NCBI GenBank assembly: GCA_000507305.1
Contig: DF239889.1
Span: 90,927 to 154,926 of the forward strand
From: Breviolum minutum Mf 1.05b.01
Lineage: Eukaryota > Sar > Dinophyceae > Suessiales > Symbiodiniaceae
Length of the DNA: 64,000 nt
Reading direction: 5' to 3'
The first letter of the stretch is position 1, and the number at the start of each line of letters is the position of its first letter. The notes under the pieces are model-generated. The model was given only the letters and a program-made list of their open reading frames with translations. It was not told the origin of the DNA and did no database searches. Position numbers and translations under genes: made by a program. Positions 36,601-46,290 of the stretch are shown in pieces.

Positions 36601-39600
36601 AAACATGTTTTTTCAAAAAGAAACACCTTGATGATCGTCCGGTGCTTTTGATTGATGGGTCCTCGGGATCATGAAATGTCCCCCAAGTGCTTAATATTTT
36701 TCACATTCGTGAACCATTTTAAGATAAACAGTTTGCCCAATGGTACAGTTTGCCATTTTGTTTCAAGTTTTTATAGCCCTGGCCGCCAACCAGCCTATTC
36801 CATTTGTTCCATGGGAGCTGCAAAGGATGTGTGGCAAGTCATCACGATTTACTGGTCGCTGTTGTTGGGAAATGCATTGGAATGGTATGAGTTCTGTCTC
36901 TTCAGTTTTTTGGAGCCGTACTTTCAGGAGAATTTCTTCCAAGGCTCCGCAATGATGACATGGATGGGTTTTGCTATCACATTCGTGGCCAGGCCCTTCG
37001 GAGGAATTATCCTTGGCCTCCTAGGAGATATTTTTGGACGGAAAGTCTCGACCTTTCTGTCCATTTTTGGAATGCTTTGTGGTACGGTGCTTCAAGGCGT
37101 CCTTCCTACGTACAAATCGCATGGACAAATTGCTGGCACTATAGGTGTGTTTCTCTTGGCGCTCCTACGTTTAGTTCAAGGAATCTCTGCCGGTGGAGAA
37201 ATCGCTTCTGTATCCACTTACATCACAGAGATTGGGCACCCTCGTGTTTTAGCAAGTACCCTGGTGTTAATCCCGGTGACTTCCAACCTGGGCTATTTCT
37301 GTGCTCAGTTGATGAGCTTTTCCTTTGAAGAAATCTTGGGAGATGATAAGATGGTCGCATGGGGCTGGCGAGTTCCATTCCTCTTAGCCTTGCTCCCTGG
37401 TTCCCTGGCAGCCCTGGGCCGTCGCTGCATCCCTGAGTCGGGCCAATTTTTGGAGGCCCAGGCCTGCCAGGCCGCTCAGCCTGCCACATCGACCGAAAAG
37501 ACTTCCCGAAGTGCGGGAAGGAAGGCGTTGACGAAGATGCGCGATTTGTTGGCTTCTTATGGACCTCAGGTCTTGGTCGGTTTGGGATCAGTAGCCTCGG
37601 TCTCGGTATTGTTGTATGGAGGAATGACGTGGGGGTTGGTCTCTCTGAAGAAGAAAGGCTTCACAAGCAGCTTCCGCATCCTTGCAGGTTGCGGTGCAAA
37701 TTCCCTGGTCGTTTTTCTGGCCCCAGTGGTAGGCTGCATCACAGATTGCTGTGGAGCTGCTTGGATTCAACTCTACACCAGCCTGGTGATGTTCGTGATG
37801 GGGCTGCCATTGATGATGGTCATTGAGTGGTTGGTGATCGTGGAATTCCCTTGGTCAGCAGTGGTACTGTACTCTTTGGGCTATGGTATTCTTGGAGCAT
37901 TCCTCATGATGCATTTCTTACAAGTTGTAGAGCTATTTCCCGTGGAAGTGCGAAATGCGGGAGTTGGTCTCAGCTACAATGTTGGCGTTTGCCTCTTCGG
38001 TGGCTTTGCGCCTGTACTATTTGAGGCTGTTTCTTTCACCTCCTGGTTGCCGGGGTTGTTGTTGGCACTGGGAGGACTTGTCACTGTAATCACAACTCTG
38101 ATCAGCCTTCAGCTGCAGAGTCTTGGCAAGCTTCAACTGACGCACTTGAGGCATGAACCTTACTTCCGCTGTTGTGGCAGAGAGCGTTTTGCATGGCCAC
38201 AGGAGCCAAGCAAAACAAAAGGTAACCCCTGGAGAGAAGGGGAAGAGGATGCTGTTCCTGAAAAGCAGGACGGCATTGACTCTGTTGTACAAATTTGAGG
38301 ATGTAATTATGATGGCTGTATGCCGCCATTTAATCCCTACGAAGAAGAAACAAAAACAACAGTAATTATACAGTGTGGTAGGCTGTTTGAGCACAGCATA
38401 AAAGATATTCTAAGTAATAGATGCAGGATGCAGGATAGAGTAACCTCATTTAATGTTGAAAGATGATCGGAGTTCACCCTGCTTTTTTGGGGGGGTGAAC
38501 CTTCACCAGTGGCAGGATACTTTGGAGGTAGACCATCATGCCTTCAAGGAAGTCTATGTTAAATCCAATGCAGGATGCAAAGAGCAAAAATGACCACCTT
38601 CGGAGCACAACAAATTGCACCTCCCATCTTTGAAACATTTTGGAGCCAACATCGACTAATTAAACATGAGATCTGTGTGTTTGGTGTTTTCAACCTGTAA
38701 AATCTTGTGTGACAACTTGTTGTTTAACATTTTTTTGGAGCTAGAGCTTATGAGTCAAAACAACCAACGTGGGGGTTGACTCACTGACAAACATGGCAAG
38801 CTTGGCAAGCTTGAAGCCTCCAATGGTCTAATTATATCAGTAGCCATAGGATCCATGGGATTAGTATTTTGTTCAAGTATTTACAGTTTACCTATCATTT
38901 ATCAAAATAACCAAGCACATTTGAAGATTTATTACCTATCGAACATGGGGATTTTCCAGCCAGTCATGTTAGTTTTCCGGGGTGTGCGATGTATGACCTG
39001 CCCAGAAGATTTCTTACTTTGAGGCTTTGGTCGTTGATGCACTTTCTCATGCCAGTCTCTTGGCACGAAACAATAGCAGACCTATGCCATGGGACTCTCC
39101 AGCCAGCATTTGCTTGGGGAGGATATGTTTGGCATCCTTTTTTGGGGGAGTCAATACTCATACTTCATTTCTCATTCATGAGCCAAATTTGTACTCATAT
39201 GCATATGTATATAGGTATTGTAATTTCTATTGGATGTAAATATACTCATATTCATAGAATTAATTGTATATACACATTTTTATATCCATATGTTCCTTTG
39301 CATATGCTTATATTTATATATATATATGTATTTGAATATATATCATCAAAATTAACATAAATTAACANAGTCGGGTTCAAAAAAAGCTAGTGTCCCCTGA
39401 CCTGGCATGACCCACTTCTTTTCTCACCCGCTAAGGACATGTTTCAGTCCTACCATGATTTCAAGGACGGGGACCGACTGGACGACGGACCCTGGGGGAA
39501 ACCCCAAGCGTTGGTGAGTGAAACTGGATAGACATACAGTCATACTTACCCAGTCAATTCTTATTCAAGTGATGCACCTAGAATTTTATAAGCACATTAG

Positions 39601-42600
39601 TGTTAATTACATAGACACACACATACAAATATATATATATATATACACACTTACAACGCAGGGGCGGGATGAACATCTACGACACATCCCAAACTGCTTT
39701 TCATCACCAGGAGTTCTTTTCAGATCCGCTCCAACTTGCCTTACATGAGAAGCGAGTTGATCAAGAGCAGGACGGAAACAACCAGGGATGAGATGTGTTC
39801 ATCAACTGTTTGCCTTTCCCATAGGATCCATGTATGGATTATTTACAATACATGAACGGTGCAACTTGCCCGCATGCAAGGGGAAATGTAGGTAAATGTT
39901 CCTCCGGTTTCTCCCACAATCATGGTTCAGTGGAAAACTACCCAAAAGAAAATCAGGGAGCTAATCTTAGAGACATCCCATTTCCAATGAACCATGATTG
40001 TACAAGGAAGAATCATATACAACAACCCTTCACAAGATCGTGGCACAAAATGTTCGGCTGAAGATTCGCCATCCTTAAAAGTAGCAGCAAGGAAATGATT
40101 GATCCACCATCAAAAAAAAGATGCAAAATGATTTAGACAAATGTGAGGCCAAACTTCTTTGAGAACCATCGAAGCGTATCCCAGCAGAGTTGTGATTCCA
40201 TTTTTTTCGTTTTTTTTTGTTGTTGCATTTGTGTTTGAAATAGTTTTCTTTCAAGGAGCCGCCAATGCAATTCCCATGCCCCCAGTCGTACCCGGAAAAA
40301 ACCTCCTAGGACTTGGTGGCACGCTTGCATAAGGTTCTACGTCCCTTCCTTCTCAGGAGGCGATCCGGAAGAAATCCCATTCCCAACCAGCGTTTGGATG
40401 GTGCTAAAAACCTTAGTAAATCATGGGATTACCCTCCAGGGAACTAACATATCCCCAAAAAATGGCATTTTGAAGATGATGTTCCTCTTCCCAAGGTGGG
40501 ATATGTTAATTCCCTGGAGGGTAACTACCCCAACTGGTGAGTTGGACCCGGATTTCTGGTTGCCATCAACAGTTCGCACCTGAAAATTTGATGGTTGGAA
40601 GACTAACCTTTCCATATGCCATCCTTTGAAGGTGTTATGTTAGTTTTAGGGAGGGTAAGTTGACTGGCTGGCTGGCGAGGGGCATAAATTAAATCTGACC
40701 CATCTTTTTGGTCGGGGATTTCCCGAAGATCATCGTGCATTCTTTGGGTTGGTAATGTAGTTGGACCGCCATGCTTTGGTGTTGGAAAGGTGAGCTCAAA
40801 AAAAACATCGGGAACAAAATATATGTTGAAGATTGTTGAAGTAGTTGATTTGTCTAATCTCTTGAAACCTATCCGTGTTTCAACCCATCCCAGGTGCAGA
40901 TATTGTGCCAGGTGATAGCCTCACCGAGGTAAACATAAGGGATGGCCTCACCCAAAGTGTTTATACAATCAGTATATACGACACGTCAATGAGTGATCTG
41001 ATTTATTTGCTAAGAGCTAAATTATTGACAATTATCATCCATTCAGTGCATTTTTGTTAGTTTTCTGTGAATCACTCATCCCGTGCGAAACCGTGTCGTT
41101 GTTTTCGTTGTCTTTTGTTCGCCGAAGACCAGCAGGTTGAAAAGCGAAGTTGAACGCCAGCTGCCCAACAAGCATGAGTACGTGGCAACTTCAACTTGCA
41201 AATGGCGGAATCGTATTGAGCCGATGCTGTTTGAACATCCATTCGGAAATCAAACAAAAAAGGGTGCTAGATTAGGGCCTAGGGATGGTAACAAAAAGTT
41301 AGCTGATGTCACTGATGTCATATTTTTGTTTTTGGGTTTTGTTGATGGACACAAAATGGTTAACAAAATGGTTATAGTTGATATAGTTGATACATGTGTT
41401 GATACCACTATATCGCCTCCAAGATCCAAATTTATATTGGTTTTACTGTGGGATTCAACCATCACAACTGGCTGTGTTTTTTGTGGTTTTTGGGCATCGG
41501 GGACCGCCCAGGTACGCTGTCCCTTGTCTCGACGGCAACAAGTACTCTACGAAGAGTTTATGCAAAGGCTGGCTGTGTTGCTTCTGAAAAAGTGCATGAG
41601 GCAAAGTTTGCATTTTCCTATGAATAGTAAATAAGAGTAGACAATCCTCAGAAACTCCAAGATCACGCGGGGTGGATCATGGGATGGACTTTAAGTCTGT
41701 TTGGGTGTGTTTGGATGCATGTGAACACTTTCCTGTTTTGCCATGTCAACATGTTTTCTGTCATCCAGTGTCTCTAAAACCAGCTTCCTCCAACTCGCAA
41801 AGGGACTTGTACTGTTGGCTTTTGATATCACTTCCTCCTCGCAAGAACTTGAGATGCGTAAAGGGCAAGGCATAACCATGCCCTGAATCCCCTTCTATTC
41901 GAGGAGCACATGGTAGAGGATAATTGCACACTACAAAAAAGGAAGTGGAAGATCATCTCAAATGAATTGGTGACTTTTGGTTGTAGAGGAACATCTGCAT
42001 TTATGCTAGGAAACTTCTGCTTTTGGACTGGTGGTCTAAAATTTAATGAAGTTCATAAGGTACTTATTAGCAAAAAAAAATCATTTAACGAGATCATTGT
42101 GCAAGCCTAAGAGCCGAAGAATCGGGTTTGAACTGTTCAGCTGGTAATACAGATCTACCGATTGCCAGGCGTGAAACGCAACGAGTGCTGAAGAAGGGTG
42201 ACTACATTAGCATGATGAGCAGCCTGGCGAAACTCCTTTGCATGACACCGTTGCTTATATAGACAGGCCCAACCCTCCGGATGCAAGGTCCAAGGTGTTA
42301 CAACCCTTGGTACACACATATGGGTCGCTCTCTTAAAAACCATTGGTTTTTCTGCAGGTGTCAGAGGTATAGTATTGGAGATTGGAGCTTTAGGGTAAGC
42401 TCTCCTTCTCAGTTTCACGTTGCTACTTTTTGATAGTCAGATTTCTGTGGGCATTTTGCTAACTTTTGCATTTGTTCTGCTCCAATTGGACATGATGTGC
42501 GATGTTTTGTTTGGACCATTTGGTCAGTCGCCTTTGTTGCTTCAAGGTATTTTGATGCAGTTGAGACGCTTGGCTTATCCAACAGTTCAAGGTCAGCGGT

Positions 42601-44570
42601 TGCAGTGAGATTCTGACGTTTGTTTTCCCCTGTGTTTTGGCCAACAAATTCAACTTCCGTCATGTCGTGACGGATTCCTTTCAGCCCAAAGTTGTTTCGA
42701 GGGTGATCTTTGTTGGGTTTGATTTAGAGAATTTTAAGATATGTAGCTAGGTGGTGGCAACTCAAATATGTTTTATTTTCACCCCTACTACCTGGCGATG
42801 ATGCCCATTTTGACGAGCATATTTTTCAAATGGGTTGGTTCAACCACCAACTCGGTAGAGTTTAAGGTACCACTTGAAAGTGAAAAAGCCACTCTTGGTT
42901 GGCCTTCAGCTCCAAGGAAAGGTGTGCAATCACCCTGAGCTTTTTGAACCTCGTTTGGCTGCTACTTGGTTGAATGGGCTGGGTTGGGTTGCCAGGGTAT
43001 GCCAGGGTCATAGGTGGTCCAGGTAGGATGATGAGATGAAACTTGAAGATGTTGATTGCATTAATTATATGCCAGGGTTTTGGAGATGTTCCATATGAGT
43101 TACAAGATTTACAGGTGAAAACAGTGACATTTCCCTCAGATTCTAGATAAATTAGTACAGATACTCAAGATTTGGTGGATACAACCACTTCATCACGTAT
43201 TCATATATTCTCCCCGACAAGAGGGATAAATATCTCATGTTTACTCCATTCTTCAACTAGATTGAAACCGCAACTTAACAAACGAAAAAAGCTATCCTGT
43301 TTGGCGATAGACATGTAGGATTATGAATTGCATGTTCGAATCATGTTGCCTCATTTGTTTCCGCTGGAGATCGGAAAATTGTCGTCCTGAGTGATGAGCA
43401 GGTAAGCAGTGGATGACCATTTTCCATCATTTTCCCGATTCTAGTTAAAGAGGTGAATTTGAAATAAACTTGAAATAATCACATGTGATGGCTCCTCACC
43501 CCGTCAACCAACCCCCCCTAATGCACCCCCCAGAAATGCGGCCTTATTAAGGGCTTATTAACCATTGGTTTCACTTAATAAGGCCTTATTAACTTGAATC
43601 ATTTGACCTTCACAGAGATTGCGGTTGGCATGTATATTCCAAAACCATCGTCCCAGGTTGACACACCCTTTTTTTTAGGATAGATGTTTCGTGAAGCTAC
43701 CAAAAGTCGAAGTAAGTGTAAATATACATGTTTATGGTACAAAATAATTTAGCTTATAACTCTCTTTTTAAAGGGGTAGACAGTAGAAGTTTCTACCAAC
43801 CATTTGCTACCATCACCATGTAGCAATCCTGATCATTTCTTTGGTCAAATAATCGCGACCATTATAGCGACCCCACACCATAAAGGGTAGCTAAGGTTAA
43901 GGAAGGGGAGATTTCATTAATTCAGGGAAATCTAGTTTGGCAAAATATTATACTAGGTGGTGGTTTGAAATATTTTCAATTTTCACACCTACTTGGGGAA
44001 ATGATCCAATTTGACTAATATTTTTCAGATGGGTTGAAACCACCAACCAGTATAATTTGGCCCGATCTTTTGTCCCTTTTGTTGGAGAGGTCACATCCTT
44101 TGTGATGGTTCCACTTCAGTTTCATCTACCGGGCAAAGTGCTTCTGGAACTTTGGCGTGCTGTAGGTCATCGACGCCCTGGTGAGGACCAAGCAGAATTT
44201 ATTGTCACTACAAAATCCCATGGGTTTTTGTTATGGCTCGGATGTAGCGATCAACAAGAGTTTCAGTTAAGGATGTAGGGGCAAATCTACTAAAATCATG
44301 TAAAATCCCCCTCCCCTGGTTTGAAGAAGTATGGACAAAAATTTGAGAAAACTCACGGTGCTACTCTATAAAACACGAAGTGTTGGGGAAGATGATTGGG
44401 GAGTATAACATGATGCCATGTTAATTTTTGGAAGTGGTGAAGAGTGCAGGATAATCCACTTTGTTTCTTCTACTTTTTGGTTCTTTGTGGCAGAAAAAAG
44501 GTTGGCAAATTCAAGGAGAAAGAGGTCCAATAGGCTAAACAAGTTGCGAAACAACGCATGCATCTACGGA
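27694..44570 (+). CDS. SNF2-family chromatin-remodelling ATPase, SWR1/SRCAP/INO80 type, about 20 exons seen
   Basis: Exons read in order: 27694-27783 (EVPTLLLRHPIRE), 28363-28376 (YQHVG), 29577-29634 (LHWLATLHDKEFNGILADE), 29997-30053 (MGLGKTIMTIALLAHLA, Walker A), 30369-30411 (IWGPHLIVVPTS), 31282-31324 (MNWVKELKKWTPG), 32488-32522 (LKVLAYYGDAE), 33078-33145 (RRGWMSEDAFHVCVVS), 34075-34122, 34441-34501 (YYMILDEAQHIK, Walker B), 36122-36182 (ERRLLLTGTPLQNNLTE, motif III), 39024-39054 (LWSLMHFLMP), 39436-39513, 39711 to about 39785 (EFFSDPL), 40310-40356 (LVARLHKVLRPFLLR), 41136-41184 (LKSEVERQLPNKHEYV), 41512-41567 (SRRQQVLYEEFMQR), 42547-42564 (ILMQLR), 42917-42952 (KVCNHPELFEP), 44494-44570 (KRLANSRRKRSNRLNKL). 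These match the N-terminal ATPase lobe of nuclear remodellers that exchange histone H2A.Z. Most adjacent exons join in phase; one or more exons are missing at 34.5-36.1 and 41.6-42.5 kb. The C-terminal helicase lobe (DWNP, HRIGQ) was not found. Dinoflagellates are poor in nucleosomes, so the target is open. Confidence 0.88.
28363..28376 (+). CDS. 14-base micro-exon of the SNF2 gene
   Basis: Only G TAT CAA CAC GTG G is exonic: the preceding exon ends in CGC GA (at 27783) and the next begins GC CTT (at 29577), so the join reads IRE-YQHVG-LHW, matching the conserved REYQHVGLDWL of SWR1/SRCAP. Acceptor is cttgag|, donor gttggg. Confidence 0.7.
29282..29402. repeat. MITE family 1, GAAACTAACA subfamily, copy
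   Basis: Left arm accccgaaactaacagcaaaa, right arm ttttgctgttagtttcagggaggg; inner arms cctctgaaaata and ttttcaggg. Lies in the SNF2 intron between the second and third exons. Confidence 0.8.
30601..30620. repeat. (CT)n microsatellite
   Basis: Ten CT copies followed by a TA-rich run, inside an SNF2 intron. Confidence 0.9.
32676..32790. repeat. MITE family 2 (CTAGGTGGTGG ... CCACCAA), copy a
   Basis: Starts ctaggtggtggc, contains ttcaccccgaaagttgggg and cagatgggttgaa, ends aaccaccaagc. See the finding on this family. Confidence 0.75.
33208..33302. repeat. Palindromic element with CCCCAATAATGGGACC arms
   Basis: Left arm ccccaataatgggacccccc with ttcc; right arm ggaagggggggggtcccattattgggg. 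About 25 bases pair almost perfectly over a 45-base loop. In an SNF2 intron. Confidence 0.85.
33343..33461. repeat. Foldback repeat family 3 (GATGGTTCAGAAATCC)
   Basis: Ends are inverted: gttgatggttcagaaatcc and ggatttctgaaccatcaac. The interior, with agttgaggttggtagttgaa, recurs at 54718-54848 and 56485-56565 and, reversed, at 40385-40560. Confidence 0.75.
36752..36767 (+). other. Possible relict dinoflagellate spliced-leader sequence
   Basis: The bases gccattttgtttcaag differ at two of 16 positions from the 3' part of the dinoflagellate spliced leader (gccattttggctcaag), 44 bases before the transporter start codon. Relict leaders upstream of a gene are the accepted sign of retroposition of trans-spliced mRNA in this group. 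A 16-base match could be chance. Confidence 0.45.
36811..38298 (+). CDS. Major facilitator superfamily transporter, metabolite:H+ symporter (ProP/MHS) type, intronless
   Basis: Reads 495 residues from ATG 36811 (MGAAKDVWQVI) to TGA. An in-frame ATG at 36652 would add 53 unrelated residues, so the later start is preferred. Helix 1 has GNALEWYEFCLF, the usual WYDF-like start of the MHS family. Then come ARPFGGIILGLLGD with the loop 2-3 signature GDIFGRK, RLVQGISAGGEIASV in helix 4, and ELFPVEVRNAGVGLSYNVG in the second half, also family-typical. About 12 membrane segments are visible, a charged central loop lies at about residues 245-275 and a hydrophilic, Cys/Arg-containing tail of about 55 residues ends it. 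It should carry a small metabolite (osmolyte, carboxylate or similar) with protons across a membrane; the substrate cannot be told. It is the only long intronless host-type gene here and sits within an SNF2 intron on the same strand. Confidence 0.92.
   Translation: MGAAKDVWQVITIYWSLLLGNALEWYEFCLFSFLEPYFQENFFQGSAMMTWMGFAITFVARPFGGIILGLLGDIFGRKVSTFLSIFGMLCGTVLQGVLPTYKSHGQIAGTIGVFLLALLRLVQGISAGGEIASVSTYITEIGHPRVLASTLVLIPVTSNLGYFCAQLMSFSFEEILGDDKMVAWGWRVPFLLALLPGSLAALGRRCIPESGQFLEAQACQAAQPATSTEKTSRSAGRKALTKMRDLLASYGPQVLVGLGSVASVSVLLYGGMTWGLVSLKKKGFTSSFRILAGCGANSLVVFLAPVVGCITDCCGAAWIQLYTSLVMFVMGLPLMMVIEWLVIVEFPWSAVVLYSLGYGILGAFLMMHFLQVVELFPVEVRNAGVGLSYNVGVCLFGGFAPVLFEAVSFTSWLPGLLLALGGLVTVITTLISLQLQSLGKLQLTHLRHEPYFRCCGRERFAWPQEPSKTKGNPWREGEEDAVPEKQDGIDSVVQI
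39367..39367. other. Single N
   Basis: One N in AT-rich intron sequence of the SNF2 gene (taacanag); possible collapsed gap. Confidence 0.6.
40433..40524. repeat. MITE family 1 copy nested in a family 3 foldback repeat
   Basis: Arms accctccagggaactaacat and atgttaattccctggagggt are flanked by TA on each side. The surrounding sequence (40385-40432 and 40525-40560) is a reversed copy of the element at 33343, broken at the insertion point. Confidence 0.75.
42746..42858. repeat. MITE family 2, copy b
   Basis: Starts gctaggtggtggcaact, ends ggttggttcaaccaccaact; interior ttttgacgagcatatttttc. In an SNF2 intron. Confidence 0.8.
43535..43605. repeat. AAGGCCTTATTAAGGG palindromic repeat
   Basis: Contains gccttattaagggcttatta and its reverse ttaataaggccttattaac, preceded by caaccaacccccccta. 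A relative lies at 63015-63130, where the flanks (tcaaccaaccccccc and ggggttggttggttgac) are also inverted. Confidence 0.6.
43951..44054. repeat. MITE family 2, copy c
   Basis: Starts tactaggtggtggtttgaaa, ends gggttgaaaccaccaaccagta; interior ttcacacctacttgggg. Confidence 0.8.
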
Positions 44571-45043
44571 GTTTCGGGTTTTCATTGTTTTTTTCCATCC
44601 AGCTTGGCTATCATTGTGCGGCATCAATGCCAACTGCTATAACACCTTGGAAAAGGATACTGTATGAAGCTGTGCAGATGCGCTGGTCTATCGGCATCTA
44701 TCGAGTAAACCTTGGATCCAACCCCCGAACCCAGTAACAGTGGAATTTTGCGACTTTGCTCATTCGTGCAGTCGAAGGCTGCTTTGGCCATACTCAGCAG
44801 TAGCGTAGGATGACCATGAAATGTACAATGATAGCAATGAAAGCAAGATGGAGACAACTCAACAGACCAGGACGCACCTGGAACCAGGCAAAACAAATGT
44901 GTAAAAATCACACTGTTACAGGATCGTAGATGCTGCAACATCCTGTGGAACTGGCAGAATCATGGTACATCACCACAAGTGCATTTATGGAGAATGAAAC
45001 CACAATGTGAAAAAGCCATTACCGTCAAACAAAACAAACTTCT
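44571..45043 (-). other. Likely 3' untranslated part and flank of the retrotransposon
   Basis: No plus-strand exon is seen after 44570. The minus strand is open from 44941 to 44624 but the product has no recognisable domain. Neither an A-rich tail nor a target duplication could be recognised, so the element's 3' end is not fixed. Confidence 0.35.
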
Positions 45044-46289
45044 TCATGCACCCCCTTGCGAAGCCAATGGTGGTATATGCCAAACACGGGTCAAACTTCT
45101 CAACGTAGCAGTGGAGGAATGAAAATAACCCCACACAGCACGATGTACTTGAGACCCTGCACGGAAAGCAGGTCTGCCTACCAAACCAAGATGTGGAATA
45201 CTATATCCAAAATGATGCAACGAGCGAACTTTCACAGCACCATCTCTAAAAGGACAATGATTCCAAACACCCAACAACCATTTGACAACACGGTGCCAGA
45301 TTACCGATTGATCTTTCAATGTTGAATCTTGAATATCGGCCAAAGTGGATAAGTCTCTCAAAACATAGGTTTTAACCGGACCTTTCGGTCCCTTGGCTCC
45401 TAAGTCAAGAAGAACAGGTACATACGATTGTGTCCAAATGGCGAAATCAAAATACAGCTCGAGGATGCTAACACTATCAGCCTCAAAATCCCACTGCAAG
45501 CCATGGAAATAATCAATAACCCTCTGAATGAAGACAGTTCCAAAAGTACAAGTCTCAAGATTTGCAGAAACATGGCATGATAAGGAAACACATCTGGAAG
45601 GGTCATGAATGAGTCCATGACAAGGTTGGTTATTTTCGACCGTGGTGGGCCGCTTACCCTTAACCCAGCATTCATGATTGATTTTAGCCCAAAGGGAAAA
45701 GAAGTCACACAAATTCCCCACGTTATCAGTGAACTCTTTAAATTTCCTTTCGAAGGTACGGAAACGACTGCCCAAAAAGGATGTAACGGCACTCTTAGCA
45801 GCCTTGTCAGCGCAATCATTGGCCTTTGAAAGCCATTTGAGCACTTCATCATCAACCGAATGAAAGTTAACATGAGCCTTGACCTTACGAGTGGAGATGG
45901 AATACTTGGGTCTGGCAGAAATCTGATCCCAAACCAACGACCAAAGATCCCAGTGATCATTAACCTTGGGGGTTCTACCCAAAACCCTCATTTCAAGGAG
46001 ATAATCAAGGGTCTGCTTAGCAGCTTCACAATCCAAACAAATAGTGCATCTATATCCATGTTGCAAACACAACAAAACAGCATAAACCTCAGCTCTAAAG
46101 GGCGTGTGGTCAGGAGTGGGTAAAATTTTTGCCACGACAACTTTAGGTGAAGCATAAGGTTCACAATGTACACATGCACTACCAGCAATAGTCAAAAGTC
46201 TGGATTTCACGAAAAAGGCAGACCCATCTGAGAAAAAAGTATGGTGACCCCCAACCGGTGGAACGATATTCGGTTCAAACTCAGGGAGG
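45044..46289 (-). CDS. Retrotransposon second product, C-terminal part: RNase H domain
   Basis: About 414 codons open from the N at 46290 to the stop at 45044. The RNase H catalytic set is visible: D in TFFSDGSAFF, E in FRAEVYAVLLCLQ, D in TICLDCEAAK and D in KANDCADKAA. A further 250 residues of unknown role follow. The domain would degrade the RNA strand during reverse transcription. It is in a different frame from the upstream part only because sequence is missing at the N. No stop or frameshift interrupts it. Confidence 0.85.
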
Positions 46290-46290
46290 N
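46290..46290. other. Single N replacing the reverse-transcriptase core
   Basis: On one side the reading frame is at the early reverse-transcriptase segment (GVSADCICAL); on the other it is already shortly before RNase H. The palm motifs with the catalytic aspartates (YxDD) and thumb, several hundred codons, are absent. This is best read as an assembly gap written as one N, although a real deletion is possible. Confidence 0.8.

Larger units (their letters stand above)
36183..39023 (+). other. 2.84 kb SNF2 intron that hosts a complete transporter gene
   Basis: The exon before ends ACG GA at 36182 and the exon after begins G CTT TGG at 39024, giving NNLTE-LWSLMHF as in the family. The donor is GTCCCT and the acceptor TTTGAG. 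The intron contains the transporter gene described at 36811-38298 and little else that is recognisable apart from a palindromic ccataggatccatgg sequence near 38840 and a half MITE near 38945-38985. Confidence 0.85.

Noticed and set aside
46207-46289. Continuation of the reverse-transcriptase frame past the N
   Set aside because: The bases beyond the N are read in the wrong frame there; the RNase H frame is the coding one.
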